A stretch of 64,000 bases of DNA from Zasmidium citrigriseum (taxonomy: Eukaryota; Ascomycota; Dothideomycetes; Mycosphaerellales; Mycosphaerellaceae), in the NCBI GenBank assembly GCA_002786025.1, contig NHNW01000044.1:62001-126000 (forward strand), given 5' to 3'. Each line of letters begins with the position of its first letter. Position 1 is the first letter of the stretch. The position numbers and the translations under genes were made by a program. Positions 20,848 through 32,577 of this stretch are shown one piece after another. Below the pieces are notes generated by a model that was not told the origin of the DNA, made no database searches, and saw nothing but the letters and a program-made list of their open reading frames with translations.

Positions 20848-22359
20848 ATGCCCAACATCATGCCAGTCTACTCCATTCAAAAGGATCCCGCCTGGGTGCC
20901 AAAGCCCCAACGAGGCTCATCTGTTCCTCCTCCGTCCGTCTACAGCGACGACGACGATACCTATGACGCTCGAGTCCTCGATCATCCAGACATGCCATCG
21001 ATCCCGCCACTGAGGATCCAGAAATCCTACCATCCTTCTTATCATGCACATCCCGAGCAGAACATCACAGACGATGGACCCCAGGTACGGCAGTCACGAT
21101 TGCCTATCTTCAAGCAGGTGCGGTCAATGCTGCATAAGCCGCCGGGGTCGAAGGCATCTGGGAATAAAGCAAAGGACGATCAGTTCTCCGGCGATACGGG
21201 CAAAGCAGCACACGTCCAACCAGCCACCTACAAGAGCCCTTATGAAGGTGCCTTTCAAGTGGTCCGCGACAGACGATCTCCAACACGGCTGCAGAAGAAG
21301 CCTCCCAAGAGCGTGAGAAGCATGTCGCCGGTGTCGGTGCTACGAGAGGAAGCTGCTCCACCAAGTCCCGATCAATCTGAGTGGGAAGACGACGACGGTC
21401 CACCATCGCCAGTCTCGCCCGTTTCTGAAGTATCTCCCGACTACTACCAAATCCCACTGGGCCGGACGCACATGTCAGGAAATGAGTATTCACTTCCCGA
21501 GACACCTTGCAACACAAAGGCCGTCACTCGCAAGTCAGTGCCAAGTCGCTACTCCCTGTCACCTGAGAACATCCCACCTCAGTCACGAGACAGCAACATC
21601 AGCGACATCCAAGAAACCTCCTACCGCGACCCTAAGAGTCACTTCAGCTGGACGACATACGCACCTTCCGTCGCGCCGACTCGTCCCTCATTCGAGACAA
21701 GCGGCAATCCGAGACACAGCAAACAACCCTCAGGCGAAGTTCCACTGCAGAGCCGTTTCAGCTGGAGCACAGTCAACACCACCATGACGAACCAGATTCG
21801 CCCCGACTCACCTCCACCAAGCCCGCCGCCACCGGTTCCATCCAAATTCAAGACACTTCCAGTACAATCCATCCTCTCCCGACACAGACCCATCCAGCGC
21901 GCAGATCGAGAAATATGGACTCCTCCACCACGGAAAACTTCACTCGCGGATCCCAACACCAACACCCCACTCTCAGCCAGAACGAAACTCAACACCACCT
22001 TCGAAAACAACTACACCACAACCTCCTCCGGCAAGAAACAACTTCCCCCACCACCCGAGCTCCTCACTCCCGTCTCGCCCATGTCCCATCTCGAGACTCT
22101 CCTCGCCGCCGAACAGGACAAGATCCACCAGCGCAAGAACATCCTCAAGCTGATCGAGGAGCTGGAGAAGAAGGAGAAGGCGAGTCCGCTGGAGGTTTCT
22201 TTCTCGAAGTTGAGAGAGGCGAAGAAGAAGTTGGAGGAGTATAGGAAGACGCTGGCGGAGATTCAGCTTGAGGAGCGCGAGATCGGAATTGCGATTGCTA
22301 GGGCCAGGCGCAAGGAAGGTGAGGAGGAGGGGTTGTGGGTTAGGAGGGTTACCGGATAG
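20848..22359 (+). CDS. Disordered protein with C-terminal coiled coil
   Basis: A 503-residue protein I do not recognise. It starts MPNIMPVYSIQKDPAWVPKP at the first in-frame ATG. Most of it is Ser/Pro-rich and probably disordered, with repeated FSWTTYAP / RFSWSTVNT motifs about 40 residues apart and several poly-Pro stretches (PPPSPPPPVP). The last 95 residues, from about 405, form a strong coiled coil (LETLLAAEQDKIHQRKNILK, LREAKKKLEEYRK). No membrane segment or signal peptide is seen. The layout suggests a scaffold or cytoskeleton-associated protein, but that is inference only. Confidence 0.75.
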   Translation: MPNIMPVYSIQKDPAWVPKPQRGSSVPPPSVYSDDDDTYDARVLDHPDMPSIPPLRIQKSYHPSYHAHPEQNITDDGPQVRQSRLPIFKQVRSMLHKPPGSKASGNKAKDDQFSGDTGKAAHVQPATYKSPYEGAFQVVRDRRSPTRLQKKPPKSVRSMSPVSVLREEAAPPSPDQSEWEDDDGPPSPVSPVSEVSPDYYQIPLGRTHMSGNEYSLPETPCNTKAVTRKSVPSRYSLSPENIPPQSRDSNISDIQETSYRDPKSHFSWTTYAPSVAPTRPSFETSGNPRHSKQPSGEVPLQSRFSWSTVNTTMTNQIRPDSPPPSPPPPVPSKFKTLPVQSILSRHRPIQRADREIWTPPPRKTSLADPNTNTPLSARTKLNTTFENNYTTTSSGKKQLPPPPELLTPVSPMSHLETLLAAEQDKIHQRKNILKLIEELEKKEKASPLEVSFSKLREAKKKLEEYRKTLAEIQLEEREIGIAIARARRKEGEEEGLWVRRVTG

Positions 22360-22954
22360 GATGGAATGGTACTGGTGAGGACGACGGTAATGAGGGCGGT
22401 GGATGATGGACTTTTGGGCATGCTTTTCTTTTGATTGATTGGGCTTTGCATCTTCCTTTTTGTTGGTGGATTTGATGGTCTTAACGAGCGAGCGAGCATG
22501 CCAGTAGCCTAGAGGGCTCTGAAGCGAGGCGTTGGGAAACTGTATGATACTAGACTGCATGTCATCATGTTGTAACACTAGCAAGAGATACACCATGTGT
22601 AAGAAAAGCAGAGTTCATTGACCTAGCCCGTATCAACACCGAATGGGCACATCAGGTCTACATGAACAATGCGGGCAGAGGAAGACACCTACCCACGACC
22701 AAGCGAGCCCAAACAAGTCGAATCGAAATCGTCATACCTCAAACGAGGCTTTTCATCCCGAGCCTCTTCGAAGAAACGACCGTCTAAGGCACTTTCTGAT
22801 TACGCCCGTTCTCGCTCGTTCAAGACCACTGACGTGGCTTGGTTCGAGCAGCTCTGCTTCACCATACCAAGATCGTGTTCGGGAACGGCCTCGTCATTGA
22901 AGATCTCCTCGTATGTGGCAGCTCAGTATATTACTTTGGATGGGGAGTATACTA
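22360..22954. other. Convergent intergenic region
   Basis: 595 bp between two converging genes, holding both 3' ends. No gene seen. Confidence 0.35.
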
Positions 22955-24038
22955 TCACAACATCCAAAACACCGCCCCCAGCACTGCAATCGTCATCCCA
23001 ACCTTCGAAACCACCGCCCCAGGCCCCGCAGCCCCTTCATCATCATCACTCGCCATCTGACTCTGCGAGAACTCAATCGGCGCCTCAAGACAGCTCACCG
23101 CCGTATGCACACCCGCACTCCCCGTGAACACGCTCAAAATCGGGACTGCTTGATGCTGGATGAAATCGTAGATGTTACCTCCGTTGGGCTGGGATGGTGG
23201 GTGGTATTTGTCGTAGATGGAGTGGAGGGAGCTGTTCCAGAGGGGATCGGAGCCGCGGGTTGCGTTGAAGTTGAGGATGTGGGCGAAGTTGTAGGTTGAT
23301 GTGCCATTGAGGGCTGGGTTGCAGTTTGAGGCGGGTTCGGCGGTGGGGGCTAGGGCGCCGGTGAGAGCTGTGAGGGAGAGGGTTAGTTGGGTGCAAGTAA
23401 GAGGGTGGAGGAGGATGGTACTCACATCGGAACATAACTCGACCCCAGCTCTTGCCGTTCAACGACATATTCGAGCAGGCTGCTGGTGGATCATCATCCC
23501 TCGTGAACGCCTGCTCCATCCTCCCACAAAGCTCGTCTGCGCTGGAAATCTCGCTGTCATCTGTGATGACATCCCCAGCCCGATCCTGCAACGCCTTCAC
23601 ACACTCGCCCCCAATCGTATCGCTACAAGTCCCCGGAGGCTGATACAGCGGAAAGCTGGAGTTCGAATCCACGAAGAATGCCGCACAGCCGTGGTACCCC
23701 TTCACACTCTGCAGATCAAGATCCGGGGGTACGCCCAGGAAGTAGTCTCGCACGAAGGTCGCTCCTGCTATGCCGTCTGGGTAGGCGAAGACGGAGCCTT
23801 CGGTCCATGTGAGGTTGGAGTCGGAGTTGAAGGGCGATTTGAAGGGCACGGCGCCGATGGCGGTGTATTCGCGGTCTTGGATGGTGCAGTGCGCGAGGTT
23901 GCTGCTGTTGTTGAGGTTGCATTCGAGGTCGGCGCAGGAGGCTACGGCGGCGCCGTTGGCGTATTGGGCGTGGATTGGGAGGGTGCTGGTGAGGAGCGTG
24001 AGGGCTATCGCCGTGAGGGCGGTGGATCTTGAAGCCAT
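22955..24038 (-). CDS. Secreted Cys-containing protein, possibly GPI-anchored
   Basis: A 341-residue protein of unknown function. Exon 1 is 23426-24038 and exon 2 is 22955-23367, with a 58 nt intron (GTGAGT, ACTAAC branch, TCACAG). An N-terminal signal peptide (STALTAIALTLLTSTLPIHA) leads into a mature part with about ten cysteines (SCADLECNLN, GYHGCAAFF, GTCSDTIGGEC) and many N-glycosylation sites (NSS, NLT, NMS, NGT, NAT). The C-terminus is a small-residue and hydrophobic tail (GAVVSKVGMTIAVLGAVFWM) after an acidic and Gly/Ala stretch. That is the usual shape of a GPI attachment signal, or else a single membrane anchor. It is probably at the cell surface. The ATG at 24038 is the first in frame. 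Confidence 0.8.
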
Positions 24039-25525
24039 GGTTGGAGGCTACCGGTATTCAATCAAAGGCGTGTATTAGTGTGAAACTGGACAATGTTGTC
24101 GCCGACAGTGATATCGAGGGAAGCCGCATGTGATAAGGCACAAGGCCACTCCGGTTGTTGCATCTGTGCCTCATCTCGGTGCAGGACGATCGCAGCGTTC
24201 GACATGGGCAACGTTGTCGAAAGTGCACGCTGTCTGGTCGTGGTGCTCCGCGGGAGTGTGAAGAAGTCTGGAAGTGATGTCAAGAGGTGCAGATTGCCAA
24301 GAACCGAAGGAGAAGGTTAGGAGGCGAAGGACAGAGACTTGTTTGAAAGAAGCTCTTGGCCGCCAAACATCGAGCTCCACCACGAACTGCTCCGCGGAGT
24401 GTGCAAGGCTGAAAGTTTAAATGTCCGACTTCATGTCTTGGCGAGGATATCACTTTCTGCACCTGCATGGATCGTATATGGGATGTGGAGGGTGGCGATT
24501 GCCTGGCTGGGAAGCCGCAACAGAGAGGCGGCAACCACGTGCGTCGTTGGTCGCTTCTTCTTCACGGATGTCCCCATCTTCGCTGTCCTGGGTCTACAGC
24601 TCCGCGGGTCTGCTCACCACTGATAACTGATTGCCAAGCATCAACGGATCTACTTTGGACTTACTCTCAGGCCTATATGATCAGTCATCCTCGAGTCTTT
24701 CTCTTTCTGGCAAGCACCCACCGCAAATCGCATCGCAGCGCCTCCAACTTTTCCTATGGACCCGCGGAGAAGAACCATATCTTCCAACAACCACGGCAGA
24801 TTCCGCATTTACAACATCACCTCCTTCAGCTCGCACTTTGGCGTGAACATTAACATAGCATCGTGCCAACTCAGTCTTCATTCCTCACCTCCATGAACAA
24901 CGCAACATCGGGCACTTGATACGTCTCCGCGGAACGACGCCTTCAACAATCTCTCATGCTTCACACCGTCTGAAGACTGTTGCAGCATGTGGCATCTGCA
25001 TGGGCGACGAACTGCTACACGTGGTGTCTCGACTAGGAAAACGAATTCATCTATGAGAGGCTGCCAAGATGATGATTTGAGGGAGGCCTCTACTGCATCC
25101 TTATTGCCGACCAACGATGGCTCACGGCCCACTGGGGCGACATGCTCAACATTTTCACATTACGTTCGATGCCCGAGAGCTCCCTTCTTTCCCAAGATGG
25201 CCATTCGTCGGCCGAGAGTTCGATGTGTTGCTGTCCATCGTGCTATGAACCAAGGATGGACTATCGATTCAAGGCTCCACCGTTGGCTGCATATTCGTAG
25301 GATGTAGTCTATGTTGCTTTTGCAGCTGGACAACATCGATGCGCGCACAATCCTCCTGTACGTCTGAAGGACAGCGGAAGGGCAAGGGATGCGATGGAGA
25401 GGAAAACGCCACCCGCAAGAAGACCACATCAAGGAATATATAAAGCCCCTGGTCGACAATGAATGCCACCTCTGCATCAGCACCGACAACAGCCCATCTC
25501 TTCTCCCCTTCACCTTTTGTCCATC
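24039..25525. promoter_or_regulatory. Long divergent intergenic region
   Basis: 1487 bp between two divergent genes. Several 60-130 codon frames cross it, but none has a domain or a sound start. The right end holds the TATA box of the next gene. Confidence 0.35.
25437..25444 (+). promoter_or_regulatory. TATA box
   Basis: TATATAAA lies 82 bp before the ATG at 25526, a suitable distance for a fungal core promoter. Confidence 0.6.
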
Positions 25526-27240
25526 ATGGCCGAAGCAGCAGGCCTGATTTTGTCCGCACTCGGAACGGGTCTTTCTCTCATCTCCCTCCTCCAAGGCAAC
25601 TTGAAGCCAGCCGACCATGGTGACACTCAGGTCAAGCTCACCGTTGCCTGTGCGGACATCAAGCCCCAAGACAATGCCGACTCCGTCAGCGGCAAAGTAG
25701 ACCTTCGTCTCTACACCCGTTACGGAGAGGAGGCTGGTCCGCCTTCCATCGACAACTACATCAATGGCGGCAACACCGCGTACCAAATTGACGTACGTTT
25801 TGCAAGAAGCTCTATCTTGAATGCTACGAGTACTGACATGTGCAATATGTAGTACACCTTGTCGGACGAGTACCATGGCAATCAGACGGTTCGTAGAACA
25901 AAAGTCACTTGAAGGGCTGCTGGACTGATTTCGCTTAGCCTTACATCAAAGTCACCGGCAACACTGATGCCATTTGCATCGCCTGGATGACCATGACCTG
26001 GTCTGACGGGACTGACTGGGTCTGGGACGGTCAGAACGGTGGCAGCTGCGGTGTCTTGCCATGGTAAGTGCCCAAACCCCAACTTTCACATGCTCCCGCA
26101 CCAGCCGGGAAATCTTCGGCGCTCCCGAAAGCACTCTACATAAACAACAAACAGCGCCTGCCCCTCATCCTTCCTCGCTTCGGCGGGGTGGGTGTCGCAG
26201 TGGTCAAGCACCTCTGCGGATTTCCACGCACGGCCATGGTCTGACCTTGTTGGCAGCATGGGTGCATTAAGTGGATTTCCACCCTCCTTTTTTTGTTTTT
26301 GATTTTTGCCTTTCGAGATTACTGCGAGGCATCGTTTTCACTGATCACTGACGAGATTTTCAGGCATTACAACGATGCTGTCTTGGGTGACATCAAGCAA
26401 TCAGACGACGGCTATAGCGGTCCTCACCGTCCCGACTGCTCCTGGATCGATGGGGATGGTAGCATTGGTATGGCAACCTAGCACTCGCATCTGCGTACTT
26501 AAATTGACCTATCATTACAGGCGGCGACACGACGGCCTTCTCGTTCTACATGCCCCACTTCACGACGGAAGACAACGGTGGTTACGGCAGCCGTGGCAGG
26601 TAAGATTTCCTGCCGACCTGCCAGCATCACGCCTTGGCTGACCCACTCCCCAAGTATCTGCTCCTCGCCCAACCTTGCCACCTACCAGAACGATGACGGC
26701 GGCGGCCTGTAAGTGTCTCAAAACTCCATCACCCACCACTAACGTCCACTGACTGCCATTTATAGCACCTTCTTCTCCCCGCCTCCTGCAATCAACAACC
26801 AAAACAACTACGACGGCCGCAAGAAGCGTGACTCTATCCCAACTCTCGAGACTCGCAACCCCCTCAACGCCAACGGCTCCCTTCCCACAGACTCCTTGAT
26901 CCCCAACCCCCTCCTGACCAAACGTCTGTTTACGAAGAACAACACCAAACTCATCCAGTCCCCTCGCGAGCAGCACTCCGCCGTCCGACTTTGCGAGAGT
27001 GATCTGTCGTGGGGAGCGTCTTTCATCTCTACACATGAACAGAAGTTCTGTGACATGTCGACCAAGACGGTTTACGACCTTTGCACGCCGGACTTGTTGA
27101 ACCTGGGTAGTGAGAGTTGCTTCGACCTTGAGACTCTAGGACTTCGCGGTCTGCGCTCTGCCATCTCGTTCAATTGGGAGAAGTTTGAGAAGTGGGGTGA
27201 TGAGGAGGGCACGAGTGTTATGAAGTGGGTGCAGTTGTAA
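25526..27240 (+). CDS. Seven-exon protein of unknown function, possibly secreted
   Basis: I do not recognise this 379-residue protein. Exons: 25526-25792, 25853-25888, 25939-26063, 26364-26467, 26521-26599, 26655-26708 and 26766-27240. All junctions keep frame, and most introns have CTGAC/CTGAT branch points. The third intron is 300 nt; the others are 50-60 nt. The N-terminus is a hydrophobic helix (GLILSALGTGLSLISLL) that could be an uncleaved or unusual signal. The middle has paired cysteines and many Trp/Gly/Asp residues (ICIAWMTMTWSDGTDWVWDG; HRPDCSWIDGDGS). Dibasic sites (GRKKR, LLTKR) near 246 and 280 resemble Kex2 sites. The C-terminal part has CESDLSWGASFIS and FCDMSTKTVYDLC. A strong TATA box precedes it. 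Confidence 0.75.
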
Positions 27241-27511
27241 GGGAGGAAGAAGTGGTATGAGAAGGATGGTTTGATGTGTCCCACGCTCTCTTTGATTTCG
27301 ATGATTGATATGAATGATGTGTATAGATCTCTTCTTGGGACAAATAGACCTACGACGCTCCTTCTTCCGCTCAAACTGGCAGATCAGCTCTCTCCGCGAG
27401 AATAAGCCACTCTAAGCTATTCGAGGGCTTCTTACACTCTTGACCCTTGTCGAGAAAGTTGGGGATTGTTAGAGGCATCTTCAACACCGAGGATACCACA
27501 GCCTCACCTCC

Positions 27512-28427
27512 TTACAATACCCTCCAAACCCCCCACCCAACCGCCGCACCCAGCACACCCACTCCTCCCAAAACACACCCCAAATTCCACCACGCCTCCC
27601 TATTCCCCCTGCTCACAAACCCCCAAATCACCCTCCCCGTCTCCGCACTAACATTCCCCTTCGGAAAAGCCACGCCCTCAGGAACCTCCCTCCCAAGAAA
27701 CTTACAAAGCGGCCCCCACCCATCCTCAACCCTCCACTCCAACAACCTGCCTTCCTCCCCACTGACCAACCCCCTCACCATAGCAACATGCTCCTCATAA
27801 ACCCACTTCGCCCGCGCCCTAACCTCCTCTGTCCTCTCACTCCGCCAGAAAGTTTTCGTTATAACACCGCAGATGTCAGACCAATACCGCAACGGGGAGA
27901 AGTAACTCAGGAGCTGCAGACCGCCGAACCAACCTTCTCGACTTTCGAGCGCGGTGATTATGTTGCGCTCGTAGGAGGGGTACCAGGTTTCGACGGAGCG
28001 GGTGTTGAGGATTATTTTTGCGGACGGGTATGCGAGGATTAGGTCGCGGGCGAAGAGGACGGAGGGCATGTCTGTTACGGCTGTGAAGGGGCCGAGGAGG
28101 GTGTCGAAATCCGAGGCGGTTAGAGGGGAGGGGTTGGGGGTGAGGAATTTTTGTTGGTAGAGGCGGTACCAGTTTATGTTGTCGGCGGGGGCGGTCATTA
28201 TGCGGAAGCCGTGGTAGCTGGGGTTGGGTTAGTTTTGGGTTTGGGGGTGGAGGGGGAAGGGGGGCTTACGTGTTGTAGCCTAGCATGTCTAAGGCTCTGG
28301 CGAGGGATTCTGTGCCGGAGCGACTGGGGCCTACGCAGATTATTTCGAAGGGCTTTGTGCGGGTGTGTTTGGGTGGATCGAGCCAGAGGAGCCGTTCGAT
28401 GAGGGATTCGGGTTTGAGGGAGATCAT
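27512..28427 (-). CDS. Sulfotransferase-like P-loop protein, membrane-anchored
   Basis: A 287-residue protein of the fungal sulfotransferase-like group (PF17784 type). Exon 1 is 28270-28427 and exon 2 is 27512-28217; the 52 nt intron has GTAAGC, ACTAAC and CCCAG. The P-loop-like 5'-PSB motif CVGPSRSGTESLARALDMLG lies at residues 31-50. A later VLFARDLILAYPSAKIILNT and RSVETWYPSY correspond to the 3'-PB strand and its following helix. The C-terminus has a hydrophobic, Gly-rich helix (WNLGCVLGGVGVLGAAVGWG) that likely anchors the protein in a membrane. A GTG upstream in frame was not taken as start. It lies downstream of an epoxide hydrolase on the same strand. The real acceptor is unknown, and sulfotransfer activity has rarely been shown for this group. 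Confidence 0.82.
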
Positions 28428-28679
28428 GGTGGGCGGTGGTGTTGAAGCGAGCGTTGTTGAAATGAGTGTTGTTATGTCAAGAGGAGTAGGAAGGTAAGGA
28501 TTGGTGAACTTATCGCCGTTTTTGGGTCTTGCCACATGAAATCTTCGGAGATTAGTGCTTGGTGGCTTGCACTAGTGGACAAACGATCATCCGGGTTGGT
28601 TGCATGGTGGCAAGTCTTGCTCGTATTGCCTACATGGTGGTCATCTCGCATTTGCATTCCGTGACATAGTATGATGGCT

Positions 28680-29734
28680 TTAGGAGGCAAACCCCTTCTT
28701 CCCCAACCACTCAACCACAGTCTCACCAACCTCATCCGGCTTCTCAAACGGACACCAATGCCCACTAACCAACTCCTTAACCTCCAAATCCTTGACCAAA
28801 CCCGCCTGCTTGACCCCCTCAATCGCATCCGTCCGACAAACCGCATCCCCCGTACACCCAATAAACAAATAAGGCTTCTCAACCATCCCATCCAAAGTCT
28901 TCTCCGTCTCCATCTGGTAATTCTCCCGCATAGCACGATACCAGCACCCCGGAGCCGTCATGCCTCCAGCCTTCTTCTCATCGATGAACTCCTTCTTGAA
29001 TGCCTCGTCCTGCGCGAACTTCTTAAGCGGAACGTCCTTTCGGTTGTTGGAGACCCACTCGCGCATTGCACCCCGCTCGCAGAAGAGTTTCTTCATCCAT
29101 GCGTGATCGTCGCCGTGCATGGCGTAGTACAGACTTTCGAGGTTGGGGTCCATGACAGTCCTGGGACCGTCGGGGTCGGCGAAGAGTTCCCAATAGGCGT
29201 AGACGGGGTAGCCGATGGCTTTTTCGGTGAAGGCGTTGACGGCGTCCAGGTCGAAGGGATCGCCTCGCGGTGGCATGAGGGCTACATTGAGGGTGATGAG
29301 GCCGGCCATACGGTCTTTGTTGAGGAGGTAGAAGCGCTGGGCGAAGTAGGAGCCCCTAGAAATGTCAGCTTATGTGAAGTGGATTTCGTTGAGGGTAACG
29401 TGTACCAATCGTGGCCCATAGGGATGATGGGAGATTCAATGTTCTCGGCTTTGAAGATCTCCATCACGTCGTCGGTCATGCCCTTGATATTGTAGTCCTT
29501 TGGGTCGGTGGGTTTGGAGGTGCCTCCATATCCCAAGAGATCCGGGATGACGATTCTGTTCTTGGTCTTGAGAAGGTGGGGTACCACCCAACGCCACATG
29601 TGAGCATTGTCTGGCCAGCCATGGCAGAGCAGAAGAACCGGCTTGGAGCTGTCTGCCTGTGATTCTGGAGAGATGTAATAGCAGTAGCGGAAGCCACGCT
29701 TGGTATCAATGTGCTTTTGCTGGAACTGGTCCAT
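28680..29734 (-). CDS. Alpha/beta hydrolase, epoxide hydrolase type
   Basis: A 334-residue cytosolic enzyme that probably hydrolyses epoxides to diols. Exon 1 is 29406-29734 and exon 2 is 28680-29355, with a 50 nt intron (GTACAC, GCTGAC, CTAG). The oxyanion motif HGWPDNAHMWRW is near residue 38. The nucleophile elbow is GHDWGSYFAQ with Asp109, and the intron splits its Trp codon. The cap region contains paired tyrosines (YPVYAYWELF, CWYRAM). The catalytic base is likely the His in SGHWCPFEKPDEV near the end, and the family acid would be near FIGCTGDAVC. There is no signal peptide. A haloalkane dehalogenase-like or ester activity cannot be ruled out. Confidence 0.92.
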
Positions 29735-31074
29735 GATGGTGTATCGTTGCGGAAGAAAGCTTCGTGGATGTTTCAGAGGTATGTGAGAGGGGGAGAGTAT
29801 TTATTTTACTGAGCTAGGGAAAAAGAAACCCCAGTCTTCACGGAACATACGACTATAAGCAGTACGGTCTTACTGCCTTATAGAGCTGTGGTATGCCCGC
29901 GCTAAAGAGTGAGGGCCTGGGCAATGACGAAGTGGGGTCGACGCGAGTAGCGAGTCGGCGTGTGAGATTCGTTCCGATCTGCTGATTCCGACGCATTGTA
30001 CGGCCTTACCAACATTCACTTACGAGTGAAGTATTGTTGCTCAAGCCAGCCCTATGATGCCTTTGATAGGTTATGACAGCGTCGTGGATCAGGCATGGCG
30101 ATTTGAATCCGCTCCACGCCGGCCTCCACGGATTACATGGACAGCGACACCATTTGCCAGACCTGGAGTCGTACGAGCACGCACATGGTGTCCTGGGATC
30201 GCTGTGTCCAGCCGCAATGCTGAGGTGATATCGCTGGTAGGATAAAGCTATCGGCCGTACGGTTGGTGCCTATGCATGAGCTCCCGGACCGGATGGTATG
30301 AATGCACGTGGCAGTCGTGTTCGGGCGCCAAGCCCTTGATTGCTCAGTCGTGAGATTTTCGCCGCCATCTTCTGTCTTTAGGCGACATGTTCTTGATGAT
30401 GTTCGTGGTGGCTGGTGAAGGAGGCGTGATGTCCGAAACGAAGAACGGCTTCCACTGCGCGAGCGTTTGATCGGCTGTCAGGTACGTCAAGACGCCAACG
30501 GTCGTTCACGTCGCCGCCGGTGCATGACTTGTACGAACAGCAGAGATCTCTGACAGCGAAGAGTGTGTCGTGGCAAGCTGCACGGCGAAATGTCCAAGTC
30601 TCACAGCAGCGTCGGCTTCCCTGCTCGCCATCCCGACCACCCCTGCATATTCGTACCTGAATGGATTGAGCAGATTGACTTTTGGGCGCAGGAACATCGC
30701 TAGCGATGCTTCAAGCCTTAGCCGCACGAACCAAACCATCAGCATTTCGCCCGAGAGGCAATTCGCCAGCAGTGGCGGCGTAGCAGGCCTGCCTCGACCA
30801 TTTCCAACATCACCTCCTGGGTTCTGGTGAGTAGCAGGCTTCATCCACCTCCTTTGCAATCACCTCGCCCGGCTTTCTCTCCAGCGTGACGCCATCTCAT
30901 CGGGCACCGCAAAAGCTTCACTGCAGAAGGTTGAAACCTGCGCCGCGTGTCCAGCACAAACTCGCAGCAATCGGTGGCGCTACCGCTGCATCGGAGGAGG
31001 AGACTTTGTGATACAGAGGCGCAAGCACCGAGCTACCGCAGGGAGGTTGGAGTGCTGCAACCCGGACCGCCGCA
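29735..31074. other. Long intergenic region
   Basis: 1340 bp between divergent genes. No supported gene. Only short frames without domains are present. Confidence 0.35.
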
Positions 31075-31893
31075 ATGGCTGACCACCCTCCCACTCGCAA
31101 ATCCTATATCCTCCAGGTTGATCCCGTCGACTTCTCGCTCACAGCTGGAACGAACATCCCAGCGCCGCCCGAATCACCTCCTCCAACTCCCGCTGCCAAC
31201 TTGCGACTATCGCGACCGCCCACTTCTGGAGGCGGCCCTCTGAGCTCGCACCCGACCAACACCTCCCACCCAATGCCAGGCGCATTCCCACCCAGCCCCG
31301 AGCCCGACCGCGCAGCAGACACCACCATGTCGTCCGAGAGCAACAGAGACACCGCCGACAGCTTCCAATCACCTACCTCGCCTGTCTCCGCGAAGAACAA
31401 CCATGACGGTTTGGATACCTCGCCGCGCGCTCGTCGCCCGTCCACTGTGCGTCGCCTCTTCTCCCTCAGTAGCTTGCGCCAGTCCTTCAGCAGCTCGCGC
31501 ACTTCCTTGAGTGTTGCTCGGCCTGGATCTGCCTATGCGACCTCCTCTTACGGCACATACAACCACGATTCCAACCCTCGCACTGGCGCCGACGCTCCGA
31601 GCATCATGTCCGGCACCGCATCCACCGCCCAGGCACCCTCCATGCACTCAACCAAGCCCAATACTTTGCGCAAGAAGCGTTCCAGCAACTGGTTCAAACG
31701 CAAGAGCGGCTTCTTCACCATGAACGAGGACGGCGTGCTCGATGTCGTATCCGAAGACGACGGTCGGTCTGATGCGAAGAGGTTCAAAGATTCCAGCCAT
31801 CGTCTGCCAATGCTTCCTGAGATCGGCACCTTAGGTGGTGGGGAGCTGAATGAGGGCAGTCTCGGATGGGACGAGCGAGCATTCAAGAGCTGA
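31075..31893 (+). CDS. Ser/Pro-rich disordered protein
   Basis: A 272-residue protein I do not recognise. It starts MADHPPTRKSYILQVDPVDF at a clear ATG. The first 120 residues are Pro/Ser-rich. A basic Ser/Arg segment follows (RRPSTVRRLFSLSSLRQSFS), resembling basophilic kinase and 14-3-3 sites. A second basic patch (LRKKRSSNWFKRKSGFFTMN) lies before an acidic C-terminus (VLDVVSEDDGRSDAKRF). The order of a basic patch, an aromatic patch and an acidic tail suggests a peripheral membrane or regulatory protein, but nothing in the sequence proves it. Confidence 0.7.
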   Translation: MADHPPTRKSYILQVDPVDFSLTAGTNIPAPPESPPPTPAANLRLSRPPTSGGGPLSSHPTNTSHPMPGAFPPSPEPDRAADTTMSSESNRDTADSFQSPTSPVSAKNNHDGLDTSPRARRPSTVRRLFSLSSLRQSFSSSRTSLSVARPGSAYATSSYGTYNHDSNPRTGADAPSIMSGTASTAQAPSMHSTKPNTLRKKRSSNWFKRKSGFFTMNEDGVLDVVSEDDGRSDAKRFKDSSHRLPMLPEIGTLGGGELNEGSLGWDERAFKS

Positions 31894-32577
31894 AGAAGAG
31901 ATACCCATTGAAAGAAGGAAAAAAGTGTACAGACACCACCACTACCACCCGCGAAAGGAGTTTCGAAGGCGTTTGGGAAACAGCAGGACTGTGCTGTTAA
32001 TGTATTTCTTGGGGCAATTGCGATTCTACAGAAGCAAGGAACGAGAGGAAGCAAGTGCTGGAATGGGCTACCCCTCTGGCAGGCATTGTACAAGAAACCA
32101 CCACCACTACTTGTATGGTATATCCAGTCACGACCGACGGTGACTTGGCAGGCAGGAGCTTACACCCTCCTTACATGATACCCGAGCTAAAAGCTTTCAC
32201 TCAGGAGCGAGATTGTATTGATTGATTTGGACCTTTTCATTTCCTTTCTCTTTTGTTATGTTATGTTGAAGCATATTCTTTGCGTCTATGGATCTGTTTG
32301 GCGTACGCTAGTTCTCATCATGGGAACACACCGCAGCAAAGCAACTCGATGCATTTGGGACGTCTCTGGCTCCACGTTGCGTGTTCGCTGCGGAGTAGGA
32401 CTGGCCAGCCAACACTTGAAAGAGAGCCCCTCTCGCCATTCTGTGGCCGACATGTGAACATCCGAAGCAAATCAACCTCGAAGGAAAAGTCTCCTGCCAA
32501 TATGACGCTTGTCTCGGCTCCTGATCAGGGTCCCTGCCCTTGGCCGGGATAGAAAAACAACCACTCCTCTCATCCAT
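31894..32577. other. Convergent intergenic region
   Basis: 684 bp between this gene and the first J-domain gene, which converge. No gene seen. Confidence 0.35.
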
